Source of the DNA: Microglena sp. YARC
Taxonomy: Eukaryota; Chlorophyta; Chlorophyceae; Chlamydomonadales; Chlamydomonadaceae
Assembly: GCA_022414725.1 (NCBI GenBank)
Contig: CM039462.1
Span: 113,011,172-113,075,171 of the forward strand
DNA: 64,000 nucleotides
Reading direction: 5' to 3'
The notes under the pieces were generated by a model that saw nothing but the letters and a program-made list of their open reading frames with translations, did not search any database and was not told the origin of the DNA. Below, one piece after another: positions 56,577 through 64,000 of this stretch. The position numbers and the translations under genes are program-made. Each line of letters begins with the position of its first letter. Position 1 is the stretch's first letter.

Positions 56577-56868
56577 TCCCTGCTGATTGGCGTGGCTTCA
56601 CCACCACCACCACCGCCAGCTTCACCACCACCAGCTGCACTACAACCACCACCACCCCACCCCACTTGATCAACCTCCCACCTCTCACAATACCCCCACC
56701 CCACCACTACCAGGCGCTGCTGATTGGCGTGGCTTCCGCTTCCATCTGGTCTGGTGCCACCACCACCACCACCACCACCACCACAATCACCATGACCATC
56801 ACCATCATCACCACCACCACCACCACTACCACCACCATCATCATCATCATCACCACTACCACCACCAG
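56577..56868 (+). repeat. Acceptor-side copies of GPC1 exon 11
   Basis: CTGCTGATTGGCGTGGCTTC occurs at 56579 and again, with full acceptor ACCAG, at 56714. That copy runs on to CCGCTTCCATCTGGTCTGGTGCC before dissolving into ACC triplets. The real exon follows at 56869 after CACCACCAG. CCA and CAT triplets fill the gaps. Confidence 0.85.
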
Positions 56869-56942
56869 GCGCTGCTGATTGGCGTGGCTTCCGCTTCCAT
56901 CTGGTCAGGTGCCAGCTATTACTTCGAGGTGTTCCACCGCAA
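56869..56942 (+). CDS. GPC1: GPC1 exon 11: GASYYFEVF motif
   Basis: After CACCACCAG the exon reads ALLIGVASASIWSGASYY, FEVFHRK. The Lys codon is split (AA|GTGAGT, phase 2). IW-GASYY-EVF is the conserved last block of the DUF2838 family, just before the cytosolic C-terminus. The copies upstream hold only its first half. Confidence 0.87.
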
Positions 56943-57059
56943 GTGAGTTGGGAATGGGGAGAAAGTGTGTGTGGGTGGATGGGTGTGTTTGTGGGTGTGG
57001 GTCTGGGTGTGGGTGGGTGGGGGGGTAATTATATAATAATATGAATTATATTATAATCA

Positions 57060-57375
57060 GGTTACCAGTATAATATCAATGATATGATAATGATGTCCAT
57101 ATATTTATAACATTGCTTCCCCTTTTCCCTTGCTCTGCAGGTACTGCAGGTACTAAAAAAACAAGCTCTCCTTACTGTTTTTCTTTTCATCTTTACTTTT
57201 ATTTCCAGCTTTAATGTTTTTCTTTTTAACGAAATATTTCATCACCAGCTTCTTGGCAGGTCCCCTTGTATGGCTATTCATCTCAATCTGGCACAACCTA
57301 GATCATATGCACCTTGGAACTGGAAGAATCAGCTGTCCAGAACTGTTGAGAGAGGTTGGTGTAGCCTAGAGGCTG
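57060..57375 (+). other. First candidate terminal exon and following sequence
   Basis: CTTGCTCTGCAG at 57140 is followed by G TAC TGC AGG TAC TAA. Spliced to exon 11 this gives HRKYCRY and a stop at 57156. The flank, including a CAGCTTCTTGGCAGGTCCCC-TGTATGGCTATTCA segment, is copied at 59410-59450. The very short end makes it more likely an acceptor-side copy of exon 12. Confidence 0.35.
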
Positions 57376-57449
57376 GCCCAGTGATCTGCCGCGATTAAGC
57401 TGCTAATAAAATTCAAAAAGAAAAGCCCTTGCGCTTAAACATATATAAG

Positions 57450-57560
57450 CTTAAAACGCTCAAAACTGGTTAATCAAATACACTCAAAACTGGTTAATCT
57501 AAAACACTCAAAACTGGTTAATCAAAAACACTCAAAATTGGTTAATCAAAAACACTCAAA
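57450..57560. repeat. 22-base repeat AACACTCAAAACTGGTTAATC
   Basis: Four to five tandem units. The CTCAAAA phrase is also in the exon 12 copies, which suggests the array was seeded there. Confidence 0.8.
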
Positions 57561-57821
57561 ACACACACAATACACACACATACAAACTCAAAAACGCACG
57601 CTCTGATTTCAAAATGCCCTCAATGCCCTAAACGTGAATATTCCCCCCCCTCTCCTTATATTCTAGTTTAAGATTCATATATAATATTATTAATGCTAAT
57701 TATGATATTATTATATTTATTACGAGCATAATGTGTTAATGTAATTATCTAATGATGTTAATGCAGTTATTGCTTCCTCAGGTCCATTGCTCCTTCTTGT
57801 CCCTTGTCCCTTGCCCTACAG

Positions 57822-57945
57822 GTACGCTAAAAAACGCGCTCGCCTTGTACACACTCAAGAACGCTCAAAAATGCTCAAAACACACACAAAATACACACAA
57901 AAGCTCGAAAATAAGCTTGCCTTCAGAATAATCCCAATACCCTAG
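57822..57945 (+). pseudogene. Second candidate terminal exon
   Basis: CCCTACAG is followed by G TAC GCT AAA AAA CGC GCT, giving YAKKRARLVHTQERSKM and a Lys-rich tail, with stop TAG at 57943. It is open for 40 codons and phase-compatible with exon 11. The upstream CATTGCT-CTTCTTGTCCCTTG matches the lead-in of exon 12. It may be an alternative terminal exon or an acceptor-side duplicate. Confidence 0.4.
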
Positions 57946-58095
57946 ACGTGGATATTCTCCCCACTCCCCTTGTATGATATTTGGCCTACCCCTGGACTGT
58001 AACATACATACATACACAATCTAGTTGAAGGTTCATAATTCACGTTATGAATGTTAATTTTGATATTATCATAATTATAGCGAGCCTAATATGTA

Positions 58096-58290
58096 GAGGT
58101 AATGATAACGCCTGGTGGGGCGTGGTGTTAAGGGAACCCGTCGTACGCGGGCAGAGAACGGTCTACCACCTTGACTGGACAAGCTACCATCGCAGTTGAC
58201 AACGACAGGTGACCGTAGGGGGAATCGAACCCCCGACCCTCCGTCGCTGAAGCGATTTGGTGTACCACTAGACCAATTGTGTGACTGAAA
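58096..58290 (-). repeat. tRNA-derived SINE, copy 2
   Basis: A minus-strand copy with A box TGGTCTAGTGG and B box GGTTCGATTCC, and the same tail as copy 1 (GTGGTGTTAAGGGAACCCG read on +). Confidence 0.75.
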
Positions 58291-58520
58291 CGAGCCTAAT
58301 ATGTAAACATAATGGAAAAAAAATCCAAGAATTGTCACAATGACCTGTAAGGTTGTGCCCAGTGGGATTCAGGTAACCGGATCGTAAGTATACGATGCTC
58401 GAGCCGACATCGCATCTAGATACCAGTTATTGTGCCGGTCGACCTGCCGTGCCTCCGGACGGGCCCAAACGCACTCAAGGGGGCGTAAACATAATCAATA
58501 ATGCTTCCCTGTGTCCCTCA
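58291..58520. other. GPC1 intron 11, middle part
   Basis: Nothing recognisable apart from a repeat of CGAGCCTAATATGTA (58081 and 58291), which flanks SINE copy 2 as a 15-base direct repeat and looks like its target-site duplication. Confidence 0.5.
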
Positions 58521-58774
58521 GGGCTATTTTTCCGCTATAAATAGCGATCACTAGTTTTGACCCCGTTTTGTCAAAATCATCCCTTTAAAAATGTTCACAA
58601 AAAGTTGTTTGTTTGCCCTCAATGGCTTTAAAAAGCTATAAAAAGCTATAAAAAGCTATAAAAAGCTAGAAAAAGCTATAAAAGCTAGAAAGGCACTATC
58701 AAGCTGTCCCTGGAGGATTTAGGCCTAAATCAAAAAGCTAGAAAAAAACCACTTTCATATTTGAGAAAAAAGCC
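58521..58774. mobile_element. Single arm of the foldback element
   Basis: GGGCTATTTTTCCGCTATAAATAGCGATCACTAGTTTTGACCCCG starts a stretch matching one arm of 55716-56176. Its AAAAGCTATA motif is expanded to about six units at 58632-58690. Confidence 0.75.
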
Positions 58775-58797
58775 CTTGTGTCCCTTGCTCTAAGAAT

Positions 58798-59087
58798 AAT
58801 GAAAACGCCTGGTGGGGCGTGGTATTGAGGGAGCCCTGTCTTCCGGCGCTAGGGAGGCGCTACTTTACCTGGACAAAGCCCCTGTCAGCGAGTCAATTGG
58901 TCTAGTGGTACACCAAAACGCTTTGAGGATGCAAGGTCGGGGGTTCGATTCCCCCTACGGTCGCCCTGAGCGTAGCAGGTCGTTGTCAACCGCGATGGTA
59001 GCTTTTCCTGTTGAGGTAGAAGACCGCTCTCTACCCGCGTACGACGGGTTCCCTTAATACCACGCTTCACCAGGCGTTATCATTACC
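58798..59087 (+). repeat. tRNA-derived SINE, copy 3
   Basis: The + strand head at 58895-58962 has TTGGTCTAGTGGTACACC and GGGGGTTCGATTCCCCC. The tail continues to ACCAGGCGTTATCATTACC. In front of it, in opposite orientation, is another tail fragment (58800-58850). Confidence 0.75.
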
Positions 59088-59141
59088 TGGACAAAGCTAC
59101 TATGGCGGTTGCCAGCGACCGGGAACACTTAAGCGCACACT

Positions 59142-59205
59142 TGGGGATTCGAACCCGGCACCTACGTCGTTCTAGGAGCTCTGCCACTGAGCCATTTATC
59201 GAACG
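59142..59205 (-). repeat. Second tRNA-like repeat type
   Basis: On the minus strand TGGCTCAGTGGCAGAGCTCC and GGGTTCGAATCCCC form A- and B-box-like segments. The acceptor stem does not pair. A fragment (CACTGAGCCATTTGTCGAAC) returns at 59310. CTAACCCC repeats lie between. Confidence 0.55.
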
Positions 59206-59340
59206 GGGATAGTCCATGAGAGTGAAACATGTCCCTCTCCCCTACCTCCCTAACCCCCCTCCCTAACCCCTCACTCCTAACCCCTCCCTAACCCCCTCAC
59301 TCCTAACCCCACTGAGCCATTTGTCGAACAGGGATTATCC

Positions 59341-59568
59341 CTTGCTGTGCTGTGCTCTACAGATACGCTCAAAAACAATCGCTCCTTGCTGCTTTTATTT
59401 TCAGCTACGATCAGCAGCTTCTAGGCAGTTCTCCTGACTGGCTATTCAGCTAAACATGACACAACCTAATGCACCTTCAAACTGGCACATTCAGCTGCCG
59501 ACATTTATTATGAGGCAGATATTTTAATATAATCATAACATTGCTTCCCCTTGTCCCTTGCGCTACAG
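59341..59568 (+). repeat. Acceptor-side copies before exon 12
   Basis: CTCTACAG|ATACGCTCAAAAACAATCGC at 59363 is a third candidate start, followed by a copy of the 57230-57350 sequence. CATTGCTTCCCCTTGTCCCTTGCGCTACAG then leads into the real exon 12. All candidates share the CCCTTG--CTACAG acceptor and the ACGCTCAAAAA start. Confidence 0.7.
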
Positions 59569-59677
59569 GCACGCTCAAAAATACGCACGCTTTCAAAGTG
59601 CTCCCAACACCCAAAACGTGCGTGAGTCGGCACCAAGCCAAGTCTCCCAGCAGCCCAACCCTGCAGCTGGCCACTAG
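59569..59677 (+). CDS. GPC1: GPC1 exon 12 (preferred terminal exon)
   Basis: The first G completes the Lys codon of exon 11. Then come HAQKYARFQSAPNTQ, NVRESAPSQVSQQPN and PAAGH with TAG at 59675. Among four possible terminal exons this one is preferred because it stands between acceptor-side copies upstream and copies of its own 3' end downstream (CAAGCCAAGGCTCCCAGCAG...GCTGGCCACTAGC in 60150-61590), the pattern seen at the secure exons. The C-terminus of the family is variable, so similarity cannot decide. Confidence 0.5.
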
Positions 59678-59689
59678 CTACTTAACGCC

Positions 59690-60115
59690 CTCGATATCAA
59701 GCCAAAGGGGCTCGCCAAGGGTCGGCAAGCCAAGCCAATTTGTCATCAAGCCAAAGAGACTTGCCCAGGGTCGGCAAGCCAAGCCGATTTGTCTTCAAGC
59801 CAAAGAGACTTGCCCAGGGTCGGCAAGCCAAGCTGATTTGTCTTCAAGCCAAAGGGACTTGCTCAGGGTCGGCAAGCCAAGCCGATTTGTCTTCAAGCCA
59901 AAGAGACTTGCCCAGGGTCGGCAAGCCAAGCTGATTTGTCTTCAAGCCAAAGGGACTTGCTCAGGGTCGGCAAGCCAAGCCGATTTGTCTTCAAGCCAAA
60001 GAGACTTGCCCAGGGTCGGCAAGCCAAGCTGATTTGTCTTCAAGCCAAAGGGACTTGCTCAGGGTCGGCAAGCCAAGCCGATTTGTCTTCAAGCCAAAGG
60101 GATTTGCCTAACTTC
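59690..60115 (+). repeat. 49-bp array GCCAAGCC-ATTTGTCTTCAAGCC
   Basis: About eight units with alternating GAGACTTGCCCAGGG and GGGACTTGCTCAGGG forms, so the higher-order unit is about 98 bases. Frames open across it rotate because 49 is not a multiple of three. Confidence 0.92.
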
Positions 60116-61700
60116 AAACATGTCTTAAGGGACTGCTCCAACCTCAAGCGATAAAGAGTCGTCAGCAAGCCAAGGCTCCAAGCAGCTCAACGCTGCAGCT
60201 GGCCACTAGCGTTACTGTATGTATATGTATGTATATGTGTGTCTATGTTTGTATGATACAGACCAGGTGATACCTCTTCGGCTCAAGGTACTGCCCCAAC
60301 CTCATACAGTTAAGAGTTGTCGGCAAGCCAAGCCTCCCGTTCAACAGCTCAACCCTGTTCCTGGCCCCTCGCTTTGTTGTATGTATGTGTAGGTATGGGT
60401 GTGTATATATGTGTGTATATTTTTTTATGTTGCAGTCCAGGAGTTGGCACTTTGGCTCAAGGTACTGCCCCAACCTCAAACAATCAAGAGTCGTCAGCAA
60501 GCCGGGGCTCCCAGCAGCTCAGCCTTGCAGCTGGCCACTAGCTTCAAATTGCCCCCACTACCAAAATAATGTGTGAGTCGACAATAAGCCAAGGCCCCAA
60601 GCTGCTCAACCCTGCAGCTGGAAGCTAGCTTTCTTTTGATGTGTATGTGTGTATATTACAGACCAGGAGGTGGCACTTTGGCTCAAGGTACTGCCCCAAC
60701 CTCATACGATCAAGAGTCGCCAGCAAGCCGGGGCTCCCAGCAGCTCAGCCTTGCAGCTGGCCACTAGCTTTGTTGTATGTATATGTTTGTATGTGTATGT
60801 ATATGTTTTTATGTGTATGCTTATGTGTGCATTAGTGTTTGTATGTTACAGGCCAGGTGATGCCACCCTGGCTAAATGTACTTTCCCAACCTCATGCAAT
60901 GAAGATTCGTGGGTAAACCAAGGCTCCCAGCAGCTCAGACCTGCACCTGGCAACCAGCTGTGTTGCATGTATATGTTTGTGCATGTATGTATATGTTTGT
61001 ATGTTACATACCAGTAGTTGGCACTTTGGCTCAAGTTTCTGTCCCAAGCTCAAACAATGAAGAGTCGTCAGCAAGCCGGGGCTCCCAGCAGCCCAGCCCT
61101 GCACCTGGCAACCAGCTGTGTTGCATGTATATGTTTGTATGCGTTTGTATGTTACAGACCAGTAGTTGGTACTTAGGCTGATGTTACTGTCCCAACTTCA
61201 AGCGATTAAGAGTTGTCGGCAAGCCAAAGCTCCCCTTCAACAGTTCAACTCTGCACCTGGCAACTAGCTCTGTTGTATGTATATGTTTTTACATGTATGT
61301 ATGTATGTATATGTTTGTATGTTACATACCAGTAGTTGGCACTTTGGCTCAAGGTACTGTCCCAACTTCAAGTGATTAAGAGTTGTCGGCAAGCCAGGGC
61401 TCCCAGCAGCTCAGCCCTGTACCTGGCAACTCGCTTTGTTGTATGTATATGTTTGTATGTTACATACCAGGTGGTGGCACTTTGACTAAAGGGACTTGCC
61501 CAACCTCAAACGATGAAGAATTGAAGAGTCGTTGGCAAGCCAAGGATCCTGTCCAACAGCTCAACCCTGTCCCTGGTCACTAGCGTTGTCGTATGTTTGA
61601 GTATTTATCATGTATGTGGATGTCCAGGATTTGGCACTTTGGCTGAAGGGGCTTGCCCAACCTCAATCAATAAAGATTCGTCGGCAAGCCAAGGCTCACA
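60116..61700 (+). repeat. 130-150-bp array from the exon 12 3' edge
   Basis: About ten units: GTATGTTACA-ACCAGG--GTGGCACTTTGGCTCAAGG, then CAA-GA--AAGAGTCGTCGGCAAGCC and AGCAGCTCAACCCTGCA-CTGGC-ACTAGC, then TTGTATGTATATGTTTGTATG. The middle part resembles the end of exon 12. The first part resembles the dispersed repeat seen at 38745-38810 in reverse. Confidence 0.85.
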
Positions 61701-62060
61701 TACAATAATCCAATCCATATGGCCGGGTTCTATGCATAGAACACAGTGGTATGCGATAGCGGTATGCATAGACCACAGCGGTAGCCTGGCCTTGGCCATA
61801 TGGAACACAGCGGTGCAAAATACTGCTCAGGGTCTGGGCCTTAATTAGTTAATTTCCTGCACTACTGGTATTGAAAATATATATTAAGGCCAGGGTCAGG
61901 GAGGCAGACGCGAAACTAGAGATGCGATTTCACCCAGGGCCTTGACGTCAAACTAAAGATTCGTGGTGCAACGACCTGAAATCGCACCAGGCCAAAGCGG
62001 AGAATTATAAAAATCGCACTTTCCGTTGAATCACACCCTAAAAAGAACCTGGGTTGGGTA
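61701..62060. other. Unassigned stretch
   Basis: Short internal repeats (ATGCATAGA-CACAG-GGTA at 61730-61790) but no gene or known element. Confidence 0.35.
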
Positions 62061-62460
62061 GCTAGATAGGGGATTTGCCTGTAAGCTGCTGCGAGTAGCC
62101 CACATGTCTTGCTGCTGACCCTCAGGGGTCTACACCTTTCCTGCACTCTTGAAAGCATAAACGGCCAGTGGGTGGCTCGGAGCTGCCTAGAAGCAGCTCC
62201 CCGCAGCAGAAAGAAACACAGCAACCACATCCCTTGTTGCTGGCCCACAGGGGTCTGCATTCTTGAAAGCATAGGTCAGTGGCTGGCTCAAGAGCTGCCT
62301 AGAATGGAAGAAGCTGCAGGTAGAAGAGAAAAAGCGACCCTTGTTGCTGCTGACCCTCAGGGTCCTTTCTTGCATTCTTGGAAACAAAGGTCAGTGGCTG
62401 GCTTAAGAAGTCAAGAGCTTTCCAGTAGGACTTTTTTATTTTGGCTTGTCTTTGAAAATT
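62061..62460. repeat. Tandem repeat of about 130 bases, 3 copies
   Basis: CTTGTTGCTG-----CCC-CAGGGGTCT...GCA(C/T)TCTTGAAAGCATA---GTCAGTGGCTGGCTC-AGAGCTGCCTAGAA recurs near 62105, 62230 and 62340. Unknown origin. Confidence 0.75.
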
Positions 62461-62800
62461 GAAAATTGAAAATTAGAACATCCAAGTAAGTCACACTGCC
62501 GGGGACAGTTGACCCTACTAAGGACGTGGTTTTATCGACACCGGTTCGTAAGCTCACCTTGCTCGAGGTTGGCAACGAGGCTAGAACCAGTCACGTTTCA
62601 TATGGTTGACGGCCACCGTGAGAACCGAAACGCTCCCGACGGGGTTCGAAATTCTTCAATGCTTCCATGTTTGTCTTCAATGCTTCCAGGGAGCTCCTTG
62701 ATCCAAGCAATGGCCTAGGCCACTAGAGCTATGCGAAGCCAAATAAACAAATAAATAAATAAAACGCCTGGTTATAAGGTGTGAAGTTGAGGGGGCCAGC
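62461..62800. other. Unassigned stretch
   Basis: AAATTGAAAATTG repeats at the start, a duplicated TTCAATGCTTCCA near 62655-62690, and (AAAT)n at 62744-62762. Then AACGCCTGG-----GGTGTGAAGTTGAGGGGGCCAGCCCGT, a repeat also at 33360. No gene recognised. Confidence 0.4.
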
Positions 62801-62814
62801 CCGTCCGCTTGCAC

Positions 62815-63000
62815 CAATTAGAATTAAATTATCACTGTAGCACGAACTCAGGGCCCCCGTCGTTTAAACGATTGTTTGGGGCTCAGTTCATCAGTGCTTG
62901 TTCTTTTTTAAGCCCTTCCTATACGGTTGGGCAAGTCCCTTTAGCCTATTTGGCCTACCCCTGGACTGTAACATACATACATACATACACACCAATTACG
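62815..63000 (+). repeat. Dispersed repeat of about 170 bases, copy B
   Basis: Matches 38640-38825: GTAGCACGAACTC-GGGCCCCCGTCG, GGTTGGGCAAGTCCCTTTAGCC, CCTACCCCTGGACTGTAACATACATAC. Confidence 0.75.
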
Positions 63001-63433
63001 CTGCCGGACATGGAAACAAGGCACATGAATTATGAATTGAAATTGATTCTTTCGTGTTTTTTCAGACAACTCTGGGCCAGTTTTGTTTTGCCTAAACTTT
63101 AATTATCGGTCTGTACGATTCTGCTTACATACTGGCTCAACCAATTAACTCATGTAACGTTCATATGTACAGATTATGGTTTGAGCCATAAGGGTTTTAA
63201 TACACCTGAGTTGGGGGAAGGTACCTTTATGTTAGGGACTGGCCCTCCAATATATGAATACCGGTAGGCAAGGGGCAAATCAAACTAATCAATTTTTATA
63301 GGGTTTCGGGGTGTGCCAATACATGAATGGACAAATACCAACTAAGCCATATGCGGTGGCCTACCAGTACCTGGATAGTCAAAACTGGTCAAAAGAGTGG
63401 GAATTCATTCCGGGCTCTATATTAAAAATGTAT
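63001..63433. other. Flank of the permuted tRNA gene
   Basis: Mostly AT-rich and unique. A + frame of about 45 codons (CQYMNGQIPTKPYAVAYQYL...) crosses into the tRNA and is not supported as a gene. A T-run on the minus strand at 63424-63428 lies just downstream of the tRNA and suits a Pol III terminator. Confidence 0.45.
63423..63428 (-). terminator. Pol III terminator of the permuted tRNA
   Basis: Read on the minus strand, TTTTT follows the 5' half by about six bases. For a normal tRNA the terminator follows the T arm. Here it follows the D-arm half, as expected for a permuted transcript. Confidence 0.55.
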
Positions 63434-63510
63434 CCCAAAGCGAGAATCATGCCACTAGACCAAACTCCCATGGTGGGGAGTTGCGGGAATCGAACCCACG
63501 ACCTCTCGCA
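63434..63510 (-). tRNA. Permuted tRNA-Pro(UGG): 3' half before 5' half
   Basis: On the minus strand the 3' half comes first (63510-63475): T, GCGAG, AGGTC, T arm GTGGG-TTCGATT-CCCGC, AACTCCC, C. Five bases (ACCAT) follow, and then the 5' half (63469-63434): GGGAGTT, T, D arm with GGTCTAGTGGCATGATT, CTCGC, TTTGGG. Rejoined, the acceptor stem pairs 7/7, the anticodon stem 5/5 (CTCGC-GCGAG) and the T stem 5/5 with one G-U. The loop TTTGGGT gives anticodon TGG. The join falls at the normal intron position 37/38. Outside sequences ATATATAAAAT and ATTTTTAATATA can pair, which suits the bulge-helix-bulge needed for splicing. A five-T stretch lies downstream. Confidence 0.88.
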
Positions 63511-63584
63511 ATTTTATATATAATACGTTCTAATTTAAAATTATTAAAAATATAATGTAGCTTTTTTGTTTTTACCCGGTGGTG

Positions 63585-63900
63585 TAACGAGCCCAGTCTG
63601 GAGGGCGGTATGGTCCAGACCCGGTCATTAAGGCTTCGGTGACCGGAGTTCGAGCCCCGCTGCCGGAAGACAGCGGGTGGTTTCTCGAGTCCGACTTTAG
63701 GGCGGTGTTGTTTCACTGCTAGGACATGAGCCCCTTGTAATCTTTAACCCTCTCTCTCTCTCTCTGGTGGTTCAGGTTTCGGCTACCGGAGTTCGAGCCC
63801 CGCTGCCGGAAGACGGCGGGTGGTTTCTCGAGTCCGACTTTAGGGCGGTGTTGTTTCACTGCTAGGACATGAGCCCCTTGTAATCTTTTTTTTTCTTTTT
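63585..63900 (+). repeat. Duplicated tRNA-like unit with T-run ends
   Basis: About 105 bases (ACCGGAGTTCGAGCCCCGCTGCCGG...GACATGAGCCCCTTGTAATCTTT) occur at about 63640-63745 and 63788-63893 with one or two differences. The segment GAGTTCGAGCCCC resembles a B box and the second copy ends in a long T run. The first copy has GGAGGGCGGTATGGTCCAGACCCGG in front. A tRNA-derived short element is likely. Confidence 0.5.
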
Positions 63901-64000
63901 TTCTTTTTGTGTTTTGTTTTCCGTGTTATAAACTTTGATGGTCGGCAGGCTGTGCTGCTGTCCAGTCTCGGCAGTGATTTGCTGAGTTTATGTAACGAAC
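63901..64000. other. Right edge
   Basis: Unique-looking sequence after a T-rich run. Nothing recognised. Confidence 0.3.

Larger units (their letters stand above)
10335..59677 (+). other. GPC1: GPC1 locus: glycerophosphocholine acyltransferase in 12 exons
   Basis: Twelve exons can be joined with matching phases (1,0,2,2,1,0,0,0,0,0,2) to a protein of about 621 residues, if two-base losses in exons 2 and 8 are allowed for. Family marks in order are DKLAFLLG, FWLGRDP, HYYLFDFCYWANLL, RNSLVFHDLDK, a W-rich membrane segment ending in KKRGYK, and IWSGASYYFEVF. These are the conserved blocks of the multi-membrane-span DUF2838 family. It includes yeast Gpc1 (YGR149W) and the plant GPCAT, which acylate glycerophosphocholine to lysophosphatidylcholine at the endoplasmic reticulum. 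The N-terminal 260 residues are disordered and acidic, longer than usual. Introns range from 0.6 to 18 kb and most are filled with tandem copies of exon edges. Confidence 0.82.

Noticed and set aside
58895..58962. Functional tRNA gene
   Set aside because: A and B boxes are good, but the acceptor and anticodon stems do not pair. Three similar copies with a shared tail mark it as a SINE.
59541..60154. Repeat protein SSQRDLPRVGKPS
   Set aside because: The 49-base unit is not a multiple of three, so frames rotate through the array. Only the first part to 59677 is proposed as exon.

Overview
The window is eukaryotic nuclear DNA: phased spliceosomal introns, tRNA-type Pol III genes, short inverted-repeat transposons and very large tandem arrays. 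Two protein genes can be read, both on the + strand. The first is the 3' end of a SEC23-like COPII coat gene (exons 35-58 and 777-917). The second is a glycerophosphocholine acyltransferase of the GPC1/DUF2838 family, whose exons I could place one by one from about 10.3 kb to 59.7 kb. It has roughly 1.87 kb of coding sequence spread over about 49 kb. A permuted tRNA-Pro(UGG) gene lies on the minus strand at 63434-63510. Permuted nuclear tRNA genes are known mainly from prasinophyte green algae and cyanidiophyte red algae, and GPC1-like proteins occur in plants, algae and fungi. A prasinophyte-like green alga is therefore a reasonable guess, but the sequence does not prove it.

Layout. 1-1.3 kb: SEC23 terminal exons, with degraded tandem copies on both sides of the last exon. 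1.3-9.2 kb: intergenic repeat territory holding a pair of almost identical 909-bp direct repeats (2085-2993 and 7930-8838), an inverted third partial copy (8839-9107) and a 4.9-kb interior without a recognisable polymerase. 9.4-10.3 kb: probable GPC1 5' flank. 10.3-59.7 kb: GPC1, whose introns are almost wholly tandem repeats, short transposons and simple sequence. 59.7-62.5 kb: further arrays, many derived from the last GPC1 exon. 62.5-64 kb: dispersed repeats, the permuted tRNA and tRNA-like repeat units.

The main observation is that most GPC1 introns have grown from the exon edges. At most splice sites the edge of the exon, together with its GT donor or AG acceptor, has been duplicated in tandem into the intron. 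Donor-side copies lie downstream of the real exon and acceptor-side copies lie upstream. The largest such array, from the exon 3 donor, has close to ninety copies over about 10 kb. The SEC23 last exon shows the same pattern, so this may be a general feature of the genome. Exon junction phases agree across the gene, which supports the model. Two exons (2 and 8) each carry a net loss of two bases against their own repeat copies. Many units between about 16.3 and 24.5 kb show scattered small indels, so uncorrected consensus errors are likely in places.

Transposons in the introns include a 162-bp element in the exon 4 arrays (29217-29378) and three TA-flanked elements inside an AT-rich 55-60-bp satellite (51038-52063, 52194-52735, about 52857-53994). 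There is also a 461-bp foldback element (55716-56176). Identifications are from reading the sequence and recalling family motifs; no database search was possible.
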